Assembly: GCA_025506515.1 (NCBI GenBank)
Contig: CM046453.1
Coordinates: 5,336,910 to 5,400,909 of the forward strand
Direction of reading: 5' to 3'
Length of the DNA stretch: 64,000 nucleotides
From: Flaveria trinervia
Lineage: Eukaryota; Streptophyta; Magnoliopsida; Asterales; Asteraceae
Of the stretch, positions 34,893-47,162 are shown in pieces. The notes beneath the pieces were generated by a model, which searched no databases, was not told the origin of the DNA, and saw nothing but the letters and a program-made list of their open reading frames with translations. The translations under genes and the position numbers were made by a program. Numbering within the stretch: position 1 is the stretch's first letter; every line of letters begins with the position of its first letter.

Positions 34893-35583
34893 TGAGAAAA
34901 TTGCAGCTCCTTGAAGTTGGTAAAAAAGATCATCGATACGATGAAAATGGTAGCAGTTCTTGATGGTAACTTTGTTAAGCTCATGATAATCGATGCACAT
35001 ACAAAACGATCCATCTTTTTTCTTCACGAATAGAACAAGTGCACCCCAAGGCGATGAGCTAAGACGGATAAAACCCTTATCGGATAGTTCTTGAAGTTGA
35101 CTAGCTAGCTCTTGCGTTTTTTATGATGCAAGTCGATATGGTGACTTAGCCACAAGGTTCATTCCCAAAATCAAATCGATCTTAAACCCGACTTCATGCA
35201 CGGGAGGTAAGCCACTAAAGTCATCGAAAAATACTTTAGCAAAGTCTCGTACAATCGGGACATCCTTAAGGTCTTTCCTTTTGACTTTCGTGTTGACCAC
35301 GTGCGCTAAGAAAACCATATAATTCTTGATTAGGCATTTTCGAGCTTGAGTACATGAAATGAGTTTGAGTCCTTTTGTGGATTTTTCACCGAATACTTTT
35401 AACATATCCCCTGAAGGTAAAGGAATACGAATGCATTTCTCGAAGCAAATAATTTCGGCATGATGTTTGGCTAACCAATCCATGCCAATGATAATGTCAA
35501 ACTTCCAAGTTTCATAGGAATAAGATTGATAAAGAAATCATGCGCGTCGAGGCTCAAAATACAATCATGAAAACGACCTCAAC
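34893..35583 (-). pseudogene. G4 RT start and protease end (resumed after insertion)
   Basis: The frame at 35121-35483 carries MDWLAKHHAEIICFEKCIRI, then IVRDFAKVFFDDFSGLPPVH and LGMNLVAKSPYRLAS. Below it the RT motif region (MCIDYHELNKVT, RIDDLFYQLQ) is in other frames at 34900-35100. At 35483-35583 the protease reads on (DAHDFFINLIPMKLGS) after a one-base shift. The sequence is cut at 35583 by the F-type LTR; the protease active site is not present. Confidence 0.88.
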
Positions 35584-36383
35584 TGTCACACCCCAACTTT
35601 GACGGCAAAATCATCGAGATGTGAGGGTTAAGATTGTTCATAGCCACATAACACTATCTTTAAATGAAAATATTATTATCATAAGTTTCAAATGCAAATA
35701 CAACCATAAGTCTCAACATGAAATAAAACATAAAACAAAACAATCCAAAGCTCTTTATTCATTATTCTAGGTCTAAATCCTAGATTTAAGCAACTTCAAA
35801 TGATGACTTCACACTTGGGTATTTCCTGAAACATGTTAAATATAAAGCGTCAACTATAAAGTTTGTGAGTTTCCAATGGTTTTCATACATAATATATTAA
35901 ATATTACAAGTAGCAATTCATGTCATAGGTTATGAATTAACAAGTTTATAGAATACATATAGCTACAACCAACCTCGACTTGATTACAAGTTTAAATGAT
36001 TGGCTAAGTGTACTTTGTTCCCATGATGAACAAGTCATACGTCATCAGGAGCCAACAATGCATCGGCTTTAGCACCAAATAGGCTGATCATGCCATAGAT
36101 CTATGACATCAGCAAGCTAGCAATAGTTAATGATTGTCAACATATAATGTATCTCATATAAAACTTACAATAACACAAATAACTATGACAAAATATAAGT
36201 ATGAATTGCAAGTGTGTTACAAGTATAAAAAATTTACAAGTGTAAGTTGATAAGTTTAATATGTTTCATCCCAAAATGGTGTGAAATAATATAAAAAGGG
36301 GCACGGAAACTCACATGATTGATAAGTATATAATTGGTGGCTAAATAAAATAATTAGCGATGTTCCAAGGTAATCCTTCACAA

Positions 36384-36386
<3 letters not shown>

Positions 36387-36427
<41 letters not shown>
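36387..36427. repeat. (AC)n-(AT)n microsatellite
   Basis: An uninterrupted AC run is followed by ATATATATATA. Confidence 0.95.
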
Positions 36428-36857
36428 ATTTAAGTTAATAATAAGGTTAACGATTTATAAAGTTAGTAAATTTCTATAAAATTATACTATTTTATAAACT
36501 TTATGAAACTTATTTTAAAGAAGCTAAATCCTTTGTAATTAACTTGTGATTTTTATTCATAAAATATATATTTAAATTTTATTATCATCATGATATATCC
36601 CTAATCAAAGATAACATAAGGTCTAATATAGATTTATTTAACTTAAGGTATTATATAAAATCTATTTTTTTATAAAAATATTAATTATAATATTTGTAAA
36701 TTTTTTATAATAACATGTTAAAATGTTTTACAATAATAATTTATAAGAAATATTAAATGACTTTAAAAATATTTGAGGTTTATAAAAGTCATTTTTATAA
36801 TTATTATAAAATTTTCATAATTAATTTAAGGCCAAAAGGCTTTATTAAAAATTACAT

Positions 36858-36936
36858 GAGGGTGCCCGGGTTTGAACCCGGGACCTCATGTATGTGGGTG
36901 CAATGACTTAACCAGTGAATCAAGGGCCAAGGCCTT
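36858..36936 (-). repeat. tRNA-derived (SINE-like) segment in the F-type LTR
   Basis: On the minus strand, CTTGATTCACTGGTTAAGTC resembles a pol III A box and GGTTCAAACCC an intact B box. The B box sits in a perfect T-arm (CCGGG stem). The same segment occurs on the plus strand at 60721-60798 in the other F-type LTR. Confidence 0.7.
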
Positions 36937-37508
36937 GGTATCACTTGGTTTTAAGTGCTTAAAACATACAGAACGAAAAACCTCCAAATCCTAAGAACCC
37001 TAGAATGTTTGTGAATCAAGTTGAACACCCATTTGATGTTCTTAACCAAATTAACCATGGGGCTTTTGTTCCCCATGCTTAATCGAGTAGATACATGTAT
37101 TTAATTTACCCGAGCACGTTTGAATTGAGGATGAACACAACAAAGAGCAGGTCGCGGCCGAAGGATGTGCAAACGAGGTGTAAACGTTGATGATAGTTCA
37201 ATTAACTTTGTGGGTAGCTTCGTATGATGATTAGGACAAAAAGGCCCTTAACAATTCCAGTTCAATCGTCGAATTGATGATGTTCAGGTCGAATACAGGT
37301 CGCGGCTTAGGAGAGAATTAAACATGTGATTTCTGTGTGTTTCAGGTGAGAATGAGGGTTGAGAACGTTTGGGATTACTTAGATGATTGATTAGGTTAGT
37401 TTAATAAGACTATTATTAGGTTTGAATGCCCGAACAGTTATAGAGTTTAAGGGCGTCGGTTATTTGGTTGTTTGAGGTTCGTAATCGGCTTGTGAAGGCA
37501 ATTAAATG

Positions 37509-39795
37509 TGTAAGGCCCCATTCCCGGAAACCTCAGAGTTGGTCTATCACAACAATTAAAACATTAAACATTTAATTATGCAAACTTAAGCAGCGGAAAT
37601 GATTTATCAAAAACCATTCATTTCATTTAAAACACTGTTGTTAAGCAATACATCATCGTTAATCTGTTTACAAAAGAATTGTTTTACTGCATTACAAAAC
37701 AACAGTAACATAGAATACGAATGGATGTCAGTCTTTCCCTGCCGAGTAGCTTCACCCTCGTGCCATCCTCAACAATAATTACCTGCCAACTAAAAATGTA
37801 TAAAAGTCAGCGTTGCTGAGTGAGCTCTAGTTTTATAAGTAATAAAATTCTCTTTTCTATAAAATACAACCCTGTACTGTATATGCGAGCACGCATTAAC
37901 TGTATGAACAAATATTGTTCGTTCTTTGTACTGTATGCCTTGTCTGTATACTTTTATCATTATCTTTCATTTTCTGTATGGACCAGTGAGCAATACCCCA
38001 ACTGTATGCGCGATGGAAAACAGGTGATGGGCCATCTATATCCCTCGAAAGGGTCACTATATCCCTCGAAAGGGTCAACTATATCCCTCGAAATGGTCAA
38101 CTATATCCCCCGAAAGGGTCAAGTATATCCCTCGAAAGGGTTCTGTGTACTGTGTATAAGGCCGACCCAATCACCCAGGACACGCTACAAGGTCTTGCCA
38201 ATCTCAATTGATTGACCCTGTGTGCATAAAAGGGTAGTTAACCCGCAGCACAGTTGAGCTAACGACAACACGGTCGTGTACCTCCTGTAAGCTTGCAAGA
38301 CTTTTTAACATTTTATTAATGTTCCTTTTCTTTTCTTTATTGCTCTTTCACTTTATTATTACGGTATACTTTACGTTACGATAATAACATACCATGTAAG
38401 TCACATACTATAAGTAATAATAATAATATCAATAACAATAATAAGGAACAATCATAAGCAATCATATCATGCATGAGACATCATTATTAATAAGCCCTTA
38501 GTCAACCTTGGTCAAAACCCTAAAGCACAACTCCTAGAAAATTATGTAAAATTTTCTAAGTGCTTAGGCGCATGGGAACTATTTGGGCGCATGAGCCCTG
38601 TTCGGGCGTTTCATCACTATGTAGGCGCATCAACCAACACTTAAACATTTCACTTTAGGCGCATGAACAATTCAGGTGCATGGGCACTATTTATGCGTAT
38701 GAACACTTAGGCGCATGAGCCACTTGGGCGCATGGGCACTATTGGGGCGCATGAGCCCTACACTTAGTCGTCCGACTGTTATTTTCCAGGCGCATGGACC
38801 ACTGTTCAGGCGCATGGGCTGTATTTAAACATTTCTAAGGTAATCTTAGCCGCATGGGCTATTGTTCAGGCACATGGATTACACTTAAATCATTCTATGG
38901 CATTTTCAGGCGCATGAGCCTCATCTAGGCGCATGAACCTTCTGTTCAACATGTTCCTAGTATGTTTTCAACCCAAATCATCAAACCCATCTGTTCTAAG
39001 CTTAACATGGCTATTCTAAACATGAATAACCTATAAGCACTTCAAAATCAACATACAACATGCACAATGCATACGGGTAAACATACATGAACTTTATAAA
39101 AACTATTTTTATACATTTTCAGCCCCAAAGATAGTTTAAAACAAGTAAAACCGGGGTCTAGAACTCACCTGATGCAACTTGGGTGTTTCTTCCTTTCCAA
39201 CCCGCTTGCAATGAGTTAGAACACCTAAAAACAACACCAAACACACACACCCGAGCACAGTCACAAGCACATAAGCACATAAGCATGTAACCGGGATAAA
39301 ACCTGTCATAAACATGTAAAAACCACGAATTCTTACCTTGAATTCGTTCACTTCTTCTTCTTCTTCTACAAGACCGAGAGTTTCTCTGCTCTCTCTATCT
39401 AAAACCGAAGAAGATGATGATGTGAAAAGAGGGTGGGCGGCCATGCCCACCTTTACACCAATTTTTCAAAGATTTTTGTCCTATTATAACTTTTTATTGG
39501 TACTATTATTGTTATTTTTAGTATTATTATAACTTTTTATTTAAAATAACCATAAGTTTCAAGATTGACAACAATAATCTTTACAAGAATAAACAATGAT
39601 AACTTTTAATTAACAAAAATACAGGATGTTACAGTCTTCCCAACTTAAAATAATTTCATCCCGAAATTAAGAATGTTACAGTTTTCAAAGATTTTTACCC
39701 TTTTTACACTTTTGGTCTCTCCACTTAGACCTTATAGCTTTTCTCTATTTTATTCTTTATATCTTGTCTTTTAAAAAAAATAACCGGATGTTACA
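37509..39795 (-). repeat. 3' LTR of G7 (subfamily A7)
   Basis: Plus strand TGTAAGGCCCCATTC to GGATGTTACA. It has five or so tandem units of ATATCCCTCGAAAGGGTCAA (38036-38150), an array of GGCGCATGGGC/GGCGCATGAGC motifs (38568-38945) and a promoter core with TATA at 37831-37837. Compared with the right LTR it carries an extra fragment of about 205 bases at about 39482-39690. Confidence 0.95.
39482..39690. repeat. Insert of G4-type LTR/polypurine-tract junction in the G7 LTR
   Basis: It reads like the end of the G4 LTR (CCATAAGTTTCAAGATTGAC, AACAAAAATACAGGATG) running across the LTR border into GTCTTCCCAACTT. It is flanked by two copies of TTTTCAAAGATTTTT (about 39463 and 39671). The right G7 LTR lacks it, so it arrived after G7 inserted. 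Confidence 0.75.
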
Positions 39796-39809
39796 AGTCC
39801 ACCCCCCTT
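39796..39809 (-). other. Polypurine tract of G7
   Basis: The minus strand reads AAGGGGGGTGGACT, identical to that of G1. Confidence 0.9.
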
Positions 39810-39829
39810 ATATAGGTTTTGTCCCCGAA

Positions 39830-40429
39830 ACCTGTTATTCCTCAAACAGACGAAGATAATGCTGCCTCATCTCCTCCTCAGTCTGCCATGTGGATTCGGA
39901 TCCCTTCATGTGCTTCCACTATACACGCACAAGAGGAACCACTTTATTTCGCAACCTCTTTTCTTTACGATCGATGATTGCCACTGGTTGCTCCACATAA
40001 TTTAGCCTTTCATCTACTTCATTGTCCTCCAGTGGAATAATCATGTCTTCATCAGCTATACACTTTCTCAGATGAGACACATGGAATGTCGGGTGAATCC
40101 CACTTAACTCATCCGGTAATTCCAGCCTATAGGCCACCTCTCCTACTCGAGCAATGATTCAGAAAGAGCCTATATATCTTGGGCTCAATTTTCCCTACTT
40201 CCTGAATCTGATAATACCCTTCCAAGGTGAGACCTTCAATATAACCCGATCACCCACCTGGAACTCAATCGGTCTACGTCGTTTATCGGCATACGACTTC
40301 TGTTTATCTTTGGTTGCCTTCATGAAGGCTTTAATCTTCTCAAGCTTCTAAGTCGTAGCCTCGATTACCTCGACGCTCCCCAATTCTTTCCGCCTAATGT
40401 CTCCCCAACATACGGGCGTCCTACATCTT
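39830..40429 (-). pseudogene. G7 integrase C-terminus and chromodomain-like tail
   Basis: 39919-40137 reads MAYRLELPDELSGIHPTFHV, SHLRKCIADEDMIIP and EQPVAIIDRKEKRLRNKV. The minus strand then gives the VQWKHMKGSE and TEEEMRQ chromodomain end at about 39855-39915. 40138-40429 holds the GPF region in shifted frames. Breaks near 40140 and 40350 (a stop in the EKLEKIKAFMKA helix) show decay. Confidence 0.88.
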
Positions 40430-40999
40430 CTACCGTATAACATCTCGTATGGTGGCATGGTAGCTATTGTTGTACGAGAATTTAGCTAACGGTAAGTGGT
40501 CATCCCAACTTCCCCCAAAATCAATCACGCATGCCCGAAGCATGTCTTCTAGTGTCTGAATGGTCCTTTCTGACTGGCCATCAGTTTGGAGATGATAAGC
40601 CGTGCTAATATGTAACCTCGTACCCATAGCGTCGTGGAATTTCTTCCAGAATTTAGAGGTAAACCGGGTGTCACAATCAGACACAATAGACACCAGCACA
40701 CCATGACGAGTTACAATCTCCATGACGAACAGGTCAGCCAACCTCTCGGATGAATATGTCTCACGGATCGGTAGGAAGTGAGCACTCTTTGTCAAACGGT
40801 CAACTATCACCTATATGGCATCGTACCCTTCGGAGTACGTGGCAACTTTGTTATAAAATCCATGGTGATGTGCTCCCACTTCCATTCCGGTATATCCAAG
40901 GTTGGATCTTCCCATACGGCTTCTGATGTTCCGCCTTCACTTGCAAACAAGTAAGGCACTTACTCACATACTCCACCACGTCACGTTTCATACCCGCCA
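40430..40999 (-). pseudogene. G7 integrase core
   Basis: The frame at 40430-40810 carries VDRLTKSAHFLPIRETYSSE, ARHGV-like VTRHGVLVSIVSDCDTRF (the usual RD is CD here), SERTIQTLEDMLRACVIDFG and LPLAKFSYNNSYH. The first catalytic Asp region (MDFITKLPRT) at 40811-40880 is one base out of frame. The HHCC zinc region lies at 40900-41030. Confidence 0.9.
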
Positions 41000-41701
41000 C
41001 TAATAATCTTTCTTCATGTCTTGATACATCTTTGTGGGACCATGATGAATGGAGTATCGAATCTGGTGAGCTTCATCCAAAATCCTCACACGTAGATCCC
41101 CGAAATGAGGAATCCACACCCATCCAAATCTAGTTTTAACACCAAGTGTGTTTTCACCCAATTCCCCAACCAGACCTCTCATTCTTCCAGAGTTTAGATA
41201 ATCTTCTTTTAGTGCCTCATTCTGAAACTCCTTGACTTGCTTCATTACATCAGAGGTCATGATCGGTTGGTATGCTTTCTCCCGAATCGGCTCGGGTCTC
41301 TCCTTCCGGCTAAGAGCATCAGCCACCACGTTGGCTTTGCCCGGATGATAGTGGATCTCGCAATCATAATCTTTTATGAGCTCCAACCACCTCCTCTGCT
41401 TCATGTTTAGATCTTTTTTCTCGAAGAAGTACTTCAAGCTCTTATGGTCAGTGAAAATAGTGCACTTTGTCCCGTACAGATAGTGCCTCCAAATCTTCAA
41501 TGCAAAGACCATGGCTGCTAGCTCCAAGTCATGAGTAGGGTAGTTGACTTCATGAACTTTCAACTGTCGGGATGCATAGGCTATAACCTTCCCTCTTTGC
41601 ATTAATACATAACCCAACCCCGAGTAGGAAGCATCTGAATAGACCACCAAATCCTCGCTTCCTTCGGGTAATGACAAGACAGGAGCTTGAGTCAACCTCA
41701 C
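41000..41701 (-). pseudogene. G7 RNase H and start of integrase zinc domain
   Basis: The open frame of 233 codons has RNase H motifs YSDASYSGLGYVLMQ, LELAAMVFALKIWRHYL, FTDHKSLKYFF and VVADALSR, then a linker. It then has the integrase zinc His pair in DEAHQIRYSIHHGPTKMY. It joins RT in another frame near 41710. All acidic RNase H residues are kept. Confidence 0.94.
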
Positions 41702-41719
41702 CTTTAATTCTTCGAACGC

Positions 41720-42745
41720 CTATTCTTGGGCTTGACTCCATATAAGCTTTACATCCTTTCGGGTCAACTTAGTCAACGGGGAGGCTATCTTGGAGAAGTC
41801 ATGAATGAACCTTCGGTAATATCCCGCCAACCCCAAGAAACTACGAATCTCGGATGGCGTCGTTGGGGATTTCCATTGCATCACTGCCTCCACTTTAGCA
41901 GGGTCTACCATAATCCCCTCGGGATTTATCACATGACCTAAGAATTGAACTTCACGTAACCAGAACGCGCACGTGGAGAATTTGGCGTACAACTTCTCCC
42001 TTCTTAAGGTCTCTAACACCTCTCGAATGTGACCAGCATGCTCTTCTTCGCTCCTAGAGTAGATCAGAATATCATCAATGAACACAATTACTAATCTATC
42101 CAACATAGGTCGACACACCCGATTCATCAAATCCATAAAGGCATCTAGCGCATTGGTCAAACCAAACGACATAACGAGGAACTCGTAGTGACCGTAGCGC
42201 GTGGAAAAAGCTGTTTTAGGGATATCCTGCTCCTTCACCTTCGGTTGATGGTAACCAGATCGAAGATCTATCCTTGAAAACCAACTGGCTCCTTGGAGCT
42301 GGTCAAACAGATCATCTATTCTTGGTAGGGGGTATCGGTTCTTCACCGTCAACTTGTTCAGCTCACGGTAGTCAATGCACATCCTCATACTACCGTCTTT
42401 CTTCTTCACAAACAGGACCGGAGCACCCCAGGGAGAGATACTCGGTCTAATGAACCCCTTATCAAGCAGCTCTTGAAACTGCTCCATCTGTTCCTTCATT
42501 TCTATCGGAGCTAATCGATACGGTGCTTTGGCAACGGGTTGAGCACCGGGTATCAAATCAATTTGGAACTCAATCTCGCGATCCGGTGGCACGCAGGGTA
42601 AATCTTCTGGAAACACATCCAGAAAGTCACACACAACTGGTACATCAGATAGTTGTGGTGTTGGTGCGTCCACATCCTTTACATAGGCCAAGTAGGCACT
42701 ACATCCACGCCTCATGAACTTGCCCGCCACTGCCATCGAAATCAT
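41720..42745 (-). pseudogene. G7 reverse transcriptase, open over 341 codons
   Basis: This is the longest intact pol frame in the window. It contains VFPEDLPCVPPDREIEFQ (residues 44-61), KKKDGSMRMCIDYRELNKL (114-132), PRIDDLFDQL (141-150), RSGYHQPKVKEQDIPKTAF (162-180), the catalytic FIDD (222-225) and FLGLAGYYRRFI. LTNALDAF replaces the usual LTNAPAAF, and HQPKV replaces HQLKV. The frame is lost at the start of RNase H. It copies element RNA into cDNA. Confidence 0.95.
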
Positions 42746-43336
42746 CTTCGGATCATAGTAACGCGGTCTCCATAAATTGTAACCAAACTCTTATCGGGCG
42801 TAACTAATCGAATCATATTTTTGCGACACACGATGTTGCTTCATAGGTTGCTAACCAGTCCATCCCTAGTATTACATCAAATCCACCTAGGGGTATCACG
42901 TGTAATCTAGCAGCAAACCTATGACCTTCTAGTTCTATGGCACAGTCCTCTATCACATTAGTAATTCTAGTGGACTTACCAATATCAGTTTCCACATCGA
43001 ATGGTGCACTAACCTTTCTACTACTAATAGGCAACTTAGCACAGAAGTAGTGGAAATAAAACTCTTGCTAGCACCAGAATCAAATAATACAGAGGCGTAA
43101 ATTTGGTTTACTAGAAACATACCTCACACAACATCGAGATCAGCTCTGGCTTCCTCCCAGGTCATAGTGTAAGCTCTAGCACCTGCCCTCTGCCCTCCTT
43201 CTTCCGGCTTCTTATTCCCCGCTCCTGAGCTCTCCGCCCTCGGCTTCTTACAGTCTCTAGCGATATGGCCAGGCTAGCCACACCTGAAGAATACATTCAT
43301 TCCCATCCTGCACTCACCAGTATGCTCCCTTCCACA
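42746..43336 (-). pseudogene. G7 protease and zinc-knuckle fragment, cut by G8
   Basis: 42813-43034 encodes PISSRKVSAPFDVETDIGKS and GGFDVILGMDWLATYEA, the C-terminal half of the protease. The DSGASKSFIS-type active site lies at about 43040-43090 in another frame. Zinc-knuckle residues follow at 43240-43336. The gag resumes at 54654 after G8. Confidence 0.88.
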
Positions 43337-46062
43337 TGTCACACCCTCAAAATCCACTTGCGGAGTTTTACCGCGAGGCGTGTGAACAAACCAGGATCAC
43401 AGTCAATAGTTACTCAGAACGACTCTATATGCCATAATTTAAATGAAATCAACCCAAGTAAATAAATTAAACAGTGCGGAAGCATTTAGAAAACAACCCA
43501 AAGTAATAAAAGTATAATTGTGGCAAAACATGTGCCAATCCCAAAAGAGAAATCATTAATTATTAAAATGATAAAATTGTCTTGAAGACCGTGACATAGA
43601 ATGCAGTGGACCATGCAGTGCTCCTATGGAAAGCAAGCTAATGACCTGAGAATAGCATACTAAAAATGTCAACACAATGGTTGGTGAGTTCAAGAGATAT
43701 TCAAACATAAACAGTTTAATAATAGAGATGTACAAGTAGCGTATTGTAACAGATAGCTAGTCCATTAACAATACATATTATTTCATAGTGATTTCGCAAT
43801 TGAAGGTGACTGTGTTACGTTGTTGCCTCCTGCCACGACTTAACAGGTCGTGAAAATGTTCATTAGGACAACTTGCACCCGGTTGTCCTCGAGTCACACA
43901 GGTGGGGCTCGTCAACCCAGTAGTACTACCCAAATTTCCCCGCTAATCAATATTAACAATTCGAAAGTGTGAGGACTTTCCATGATATCAACACTATATA
44001 ATATTGTACACAACTTAAATACATAAAGCGCTCGTGATTTACCAGTATGCTATCTCACCCAAAGAGAGTAAATAAAAAGTGGGGCATGAACTCACTTGAT
44101 ATGCGTTTAGATACACAGAGTTTGACTTGTCAAACAGAATAGACAGACAACCTTCAGAGGTTACCTAGATCATATAAGTGCGTGAGTACGTGTAATCAAA
44201 GAACATGTGAAACCCTAAGTACACTACAACCAAGAACTCAAGATTTCGAACAAAACAGACATGTTTGACCTAGTTGACCCGTTTGACCCGTTGGTGACTT
44301 TATGTGTTGTAAACCATTCAAGTAATCATACACATATATCATACATAGTTAACATTTAAACAGATCATATGTATGCTATATCATCCAGGTGTAACACTTA
44401 GGTCATCATACAACCAAGTACCATACAAGTCATGCGAATCTAGAACATTAACACATTCACTAGTTATAACATAACTAACATGTCACACAAAGATCAAACC
44501 ACTCACTACATTCCATGTGAAGCCACTCACGACTTCACATCCTAAACCCTGCCAATCCTACTAAGTAGGGGCCTTAGATTCGCACGCGTGTATGATGATC
44601 ATAACCATATTCATTACATTCAACAAACATCACAACAGTTAATTACAGTCCCAAACATGATGTCCTAACTACTAATTTAACATCAACATCAAACTTGATC
44701 ATCAAAGTCCAAACATCACCCATGATTATCCAAAACATCCCATACACTAATTAACATGTTTCATCACCTTAGAATTCATCCATGATCATATAACATGCTC
44801 CTAACATCCCAAACATGTTCAAACTATCATTTTTCAGACTTTATGCAATTAAAGTTTCCCTTTTGGGAAAGTACATCCCAACATCTATCAACCATCCAAT
44901 GTATTCATAAATTCATCAATATTATACCAATTCAAACTCATATCATCATCTAAGCATGATCAACAACACCTAATCACCATAATCTAACAATCCTCATGAA
45001 CAAAAGTTTCTACTTTTGGCAAGCTATGAACAACAACATCAATTAAAGATTTCTAGCATTCATAACAACAATCTAGTATCTAATCATCATCATGAATACA
45101 TCCATAACATCATACCATCCCTAATTCAACATTACATGCAAAATAAAGTTACTATTCTTAGTAACCTATGAACAATGCATCAAAATCCCAACTTTCTTGC
45201 ATAATCAATGTATTCTAACATTCATACAACCTATTAATCATCAAACATTCATCAAACAATCATCCATCGTGCATAATCATGGCATTTTCAAACTAGGGTT
45301 TGCTTCATACCCAAAGTTCATGATCAATCCACTAAAAACATAGAATTCATGCATAATCGACGTTAACTAACATATATACAATCTAACTAACATACTAACA
45401 TCACCAAACAACATCAAATTCGACCTCATGAAGGTCAATTTCGCAACCAAGATTGGCCACCATGAACAACTCACAAAAACTTGAAAAACCTAACCTTTAA
45501 ACGTGTATTGCTTGAATTGATGTGTCCTATGCGTTGTAATCCTTGAAATCGAATCAAATTGGTGCTTTCTAACTTTTTCTTGATCGAATTCGCAATGGAG
45601 GGGGTTTGGAAAGGGAGTTGCGGCCGAATGGGGGGTGGGGATTAGGGTTTGGTGTTTTGTTTAATTTTAATTTACATATTTACCCTTTTAACCCTTGTAA
45701 TTTGTATTTTATAAAAACTAGGCTTTAAATTCTTTGTAAAGTGTTTTTAACTTCATAATATAAAGATATAAACTTATGAAAATCATTATGTATCTTATCT
45801 TTATAAAACACAAGACATACGAACAAATAGGCACGTTTCCATGTTACGCGATTAATTTTCTAATTGACCTTTTAAATTAATGTGTAAACACATAAACGTA
45901 ACCCAATATTCATATAATCAATTAGATTCACATCAAACTAACATTATCCATTATTATTAGGTCACCAACGTTAAACGACAACTAGTGTGTGCTCACGACA
46001 CGTGTATACAAGACTTAACGGAACTAACGGAGTTTGATAACGGAAATTTACCGGATGTCACA
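43337..46062 (-). repeat. 3' LTR of G8
   Basis: Plus strand TGTCACACCCTCAAAATCC to ACCGGATGTCACA; collinear with 51944-54653 with few changes, mainly short indels. No ORF of note. The AT-rich centre is full of short CATAACATCAT-like stretches. Confidence 0.95.
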
Positions 46063-46200
46063 TTATCCCCATGTTGAAAGAATTTTTGTCTCGAAAATTG
46101 CGTTACATGGTGAGAGTGTTCCATCACTGGTCTACTGCATTGGCACACAGAAATTGAAATCGAGTGAGTTTTGGATGAGTTGTCACATCATCCCCATGTT
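46063..46200 (-). repeat. Duplicated LTR-proximal segment with two polypurine tracts (G8)
   Basis: CATTATCCCCATGTTGAAAG at 46061-46080 and CATCATCCCCATGTTGAAAG at 46185-46204 are near copies, each preceded by TGTCA. On the minus strand this gives two CAACATGGGGAT tracts about 124 bases apart. The inner one abuts the pol stop. Confidence 0.8.
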
Positions 46201-47162
46201 GAAAGAAATTTCGTCCCGAAATTTAAATCAATACCTTCGTCTGCTAGCATCGTCCCTTCGAATAGTTGAGGGTACTTAAGCTTCATTTGATCTTCCCGTT
46301 CCCATGTGAATTCCGGTCCACGTCGCGATTTCCAACAGATTTTAACAATAGGTATCTTGCTTTGCTTAAGTGTTTTCACCTCACGGTCCATCACCTCAAC
46401 TGGTTCTTCAATAAAACGCAATTGTTCATCCACTTGAATTTCTTCTAGTGGTACGACCGTCGTTTCATCAGTTATGCACTTCTTCAGGTTTGACACGTGA
46501 AATACATCATGAATTCCACTTAGCGAATCAGGTAGAGCTAATCGATAGGCTACTGGACCTATTCTTTCCACTATTTCAAATGGTCCAACGTACCTTGGAT
46601 TTAGTTTCCCTCGTTTGCCAAAACGAACTACGCCTTTCCATGGTGAGACTTTCAACAAAACCTTGTCACCAACCTGAAACTCTAAAGGTTTCCGTCTCTT
46701 GTCAGCATAACTCTTTTGTCTGTCTCGCGCTGCAGCCATACAGTTCCGTATCTGTATAATCTTCTCAGTCGTCTCATGAATTAACTCAGGACCTGTTATC
46801 TGACTATCACCAATTTCTGCCCAGCAAACCGGTGATCGACATTTTCTCCCATACAGCGCTTCGAAAGGTGCTGCCTGTATGCTAGTATGATAACTGTTGT
46901 TATAAGAAAACTCCACCAATGGCAGGTGAATTTCCCAGTTATTCCCAAAGTCAATCACACAAGCACGTAGCATATCTTCCAATGTCTGTATAGTACGCTC
47001 ACTCTGACCATCCGTCTGTGGATGATATGCAGTACTCATATCCAACCGTGTACCCAAAGATTTCTGCAATGATTGCCAGAAATGTGACGTGAAACGAGCG
47101 TCACGATCGGAAATAATTGAGATCGGTACTCCATGTCTCGAAACGATCTCTTTAAGGTACAA
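46188..47162 (-). pseudogene. G8 integrase C-terminal half with intact chromodomain-like tail
   Basis: The open frame of 324 codons runs from VSRHGVPISIISDRDARFTS (second catalytic Asp) through TAYHPQTDGQSERTIQTLED (catalytic Glu), LPLVEFSYNNSYHTSIQ, KVSPWKGVVRFGKRGKLNPR and YVGPFEIVERIG (GPF). It ends with the chromodomain segment ICWKSRRGPEFTWEREDQM and KYPQLF, then stops at 46188. It is the best-preserved chromodomain in the window. Only the upstream junction at about 47160 is frameshifted. Confidence 0.95.

Noticed and set aside
38036..38150. CRISPR-like array of AAAGGGTCAA units
   Set aside because: Short direct tandem repeats in a retrotransposon LTR, copied at 56598-56702; no spacers and no prokaryotic context.
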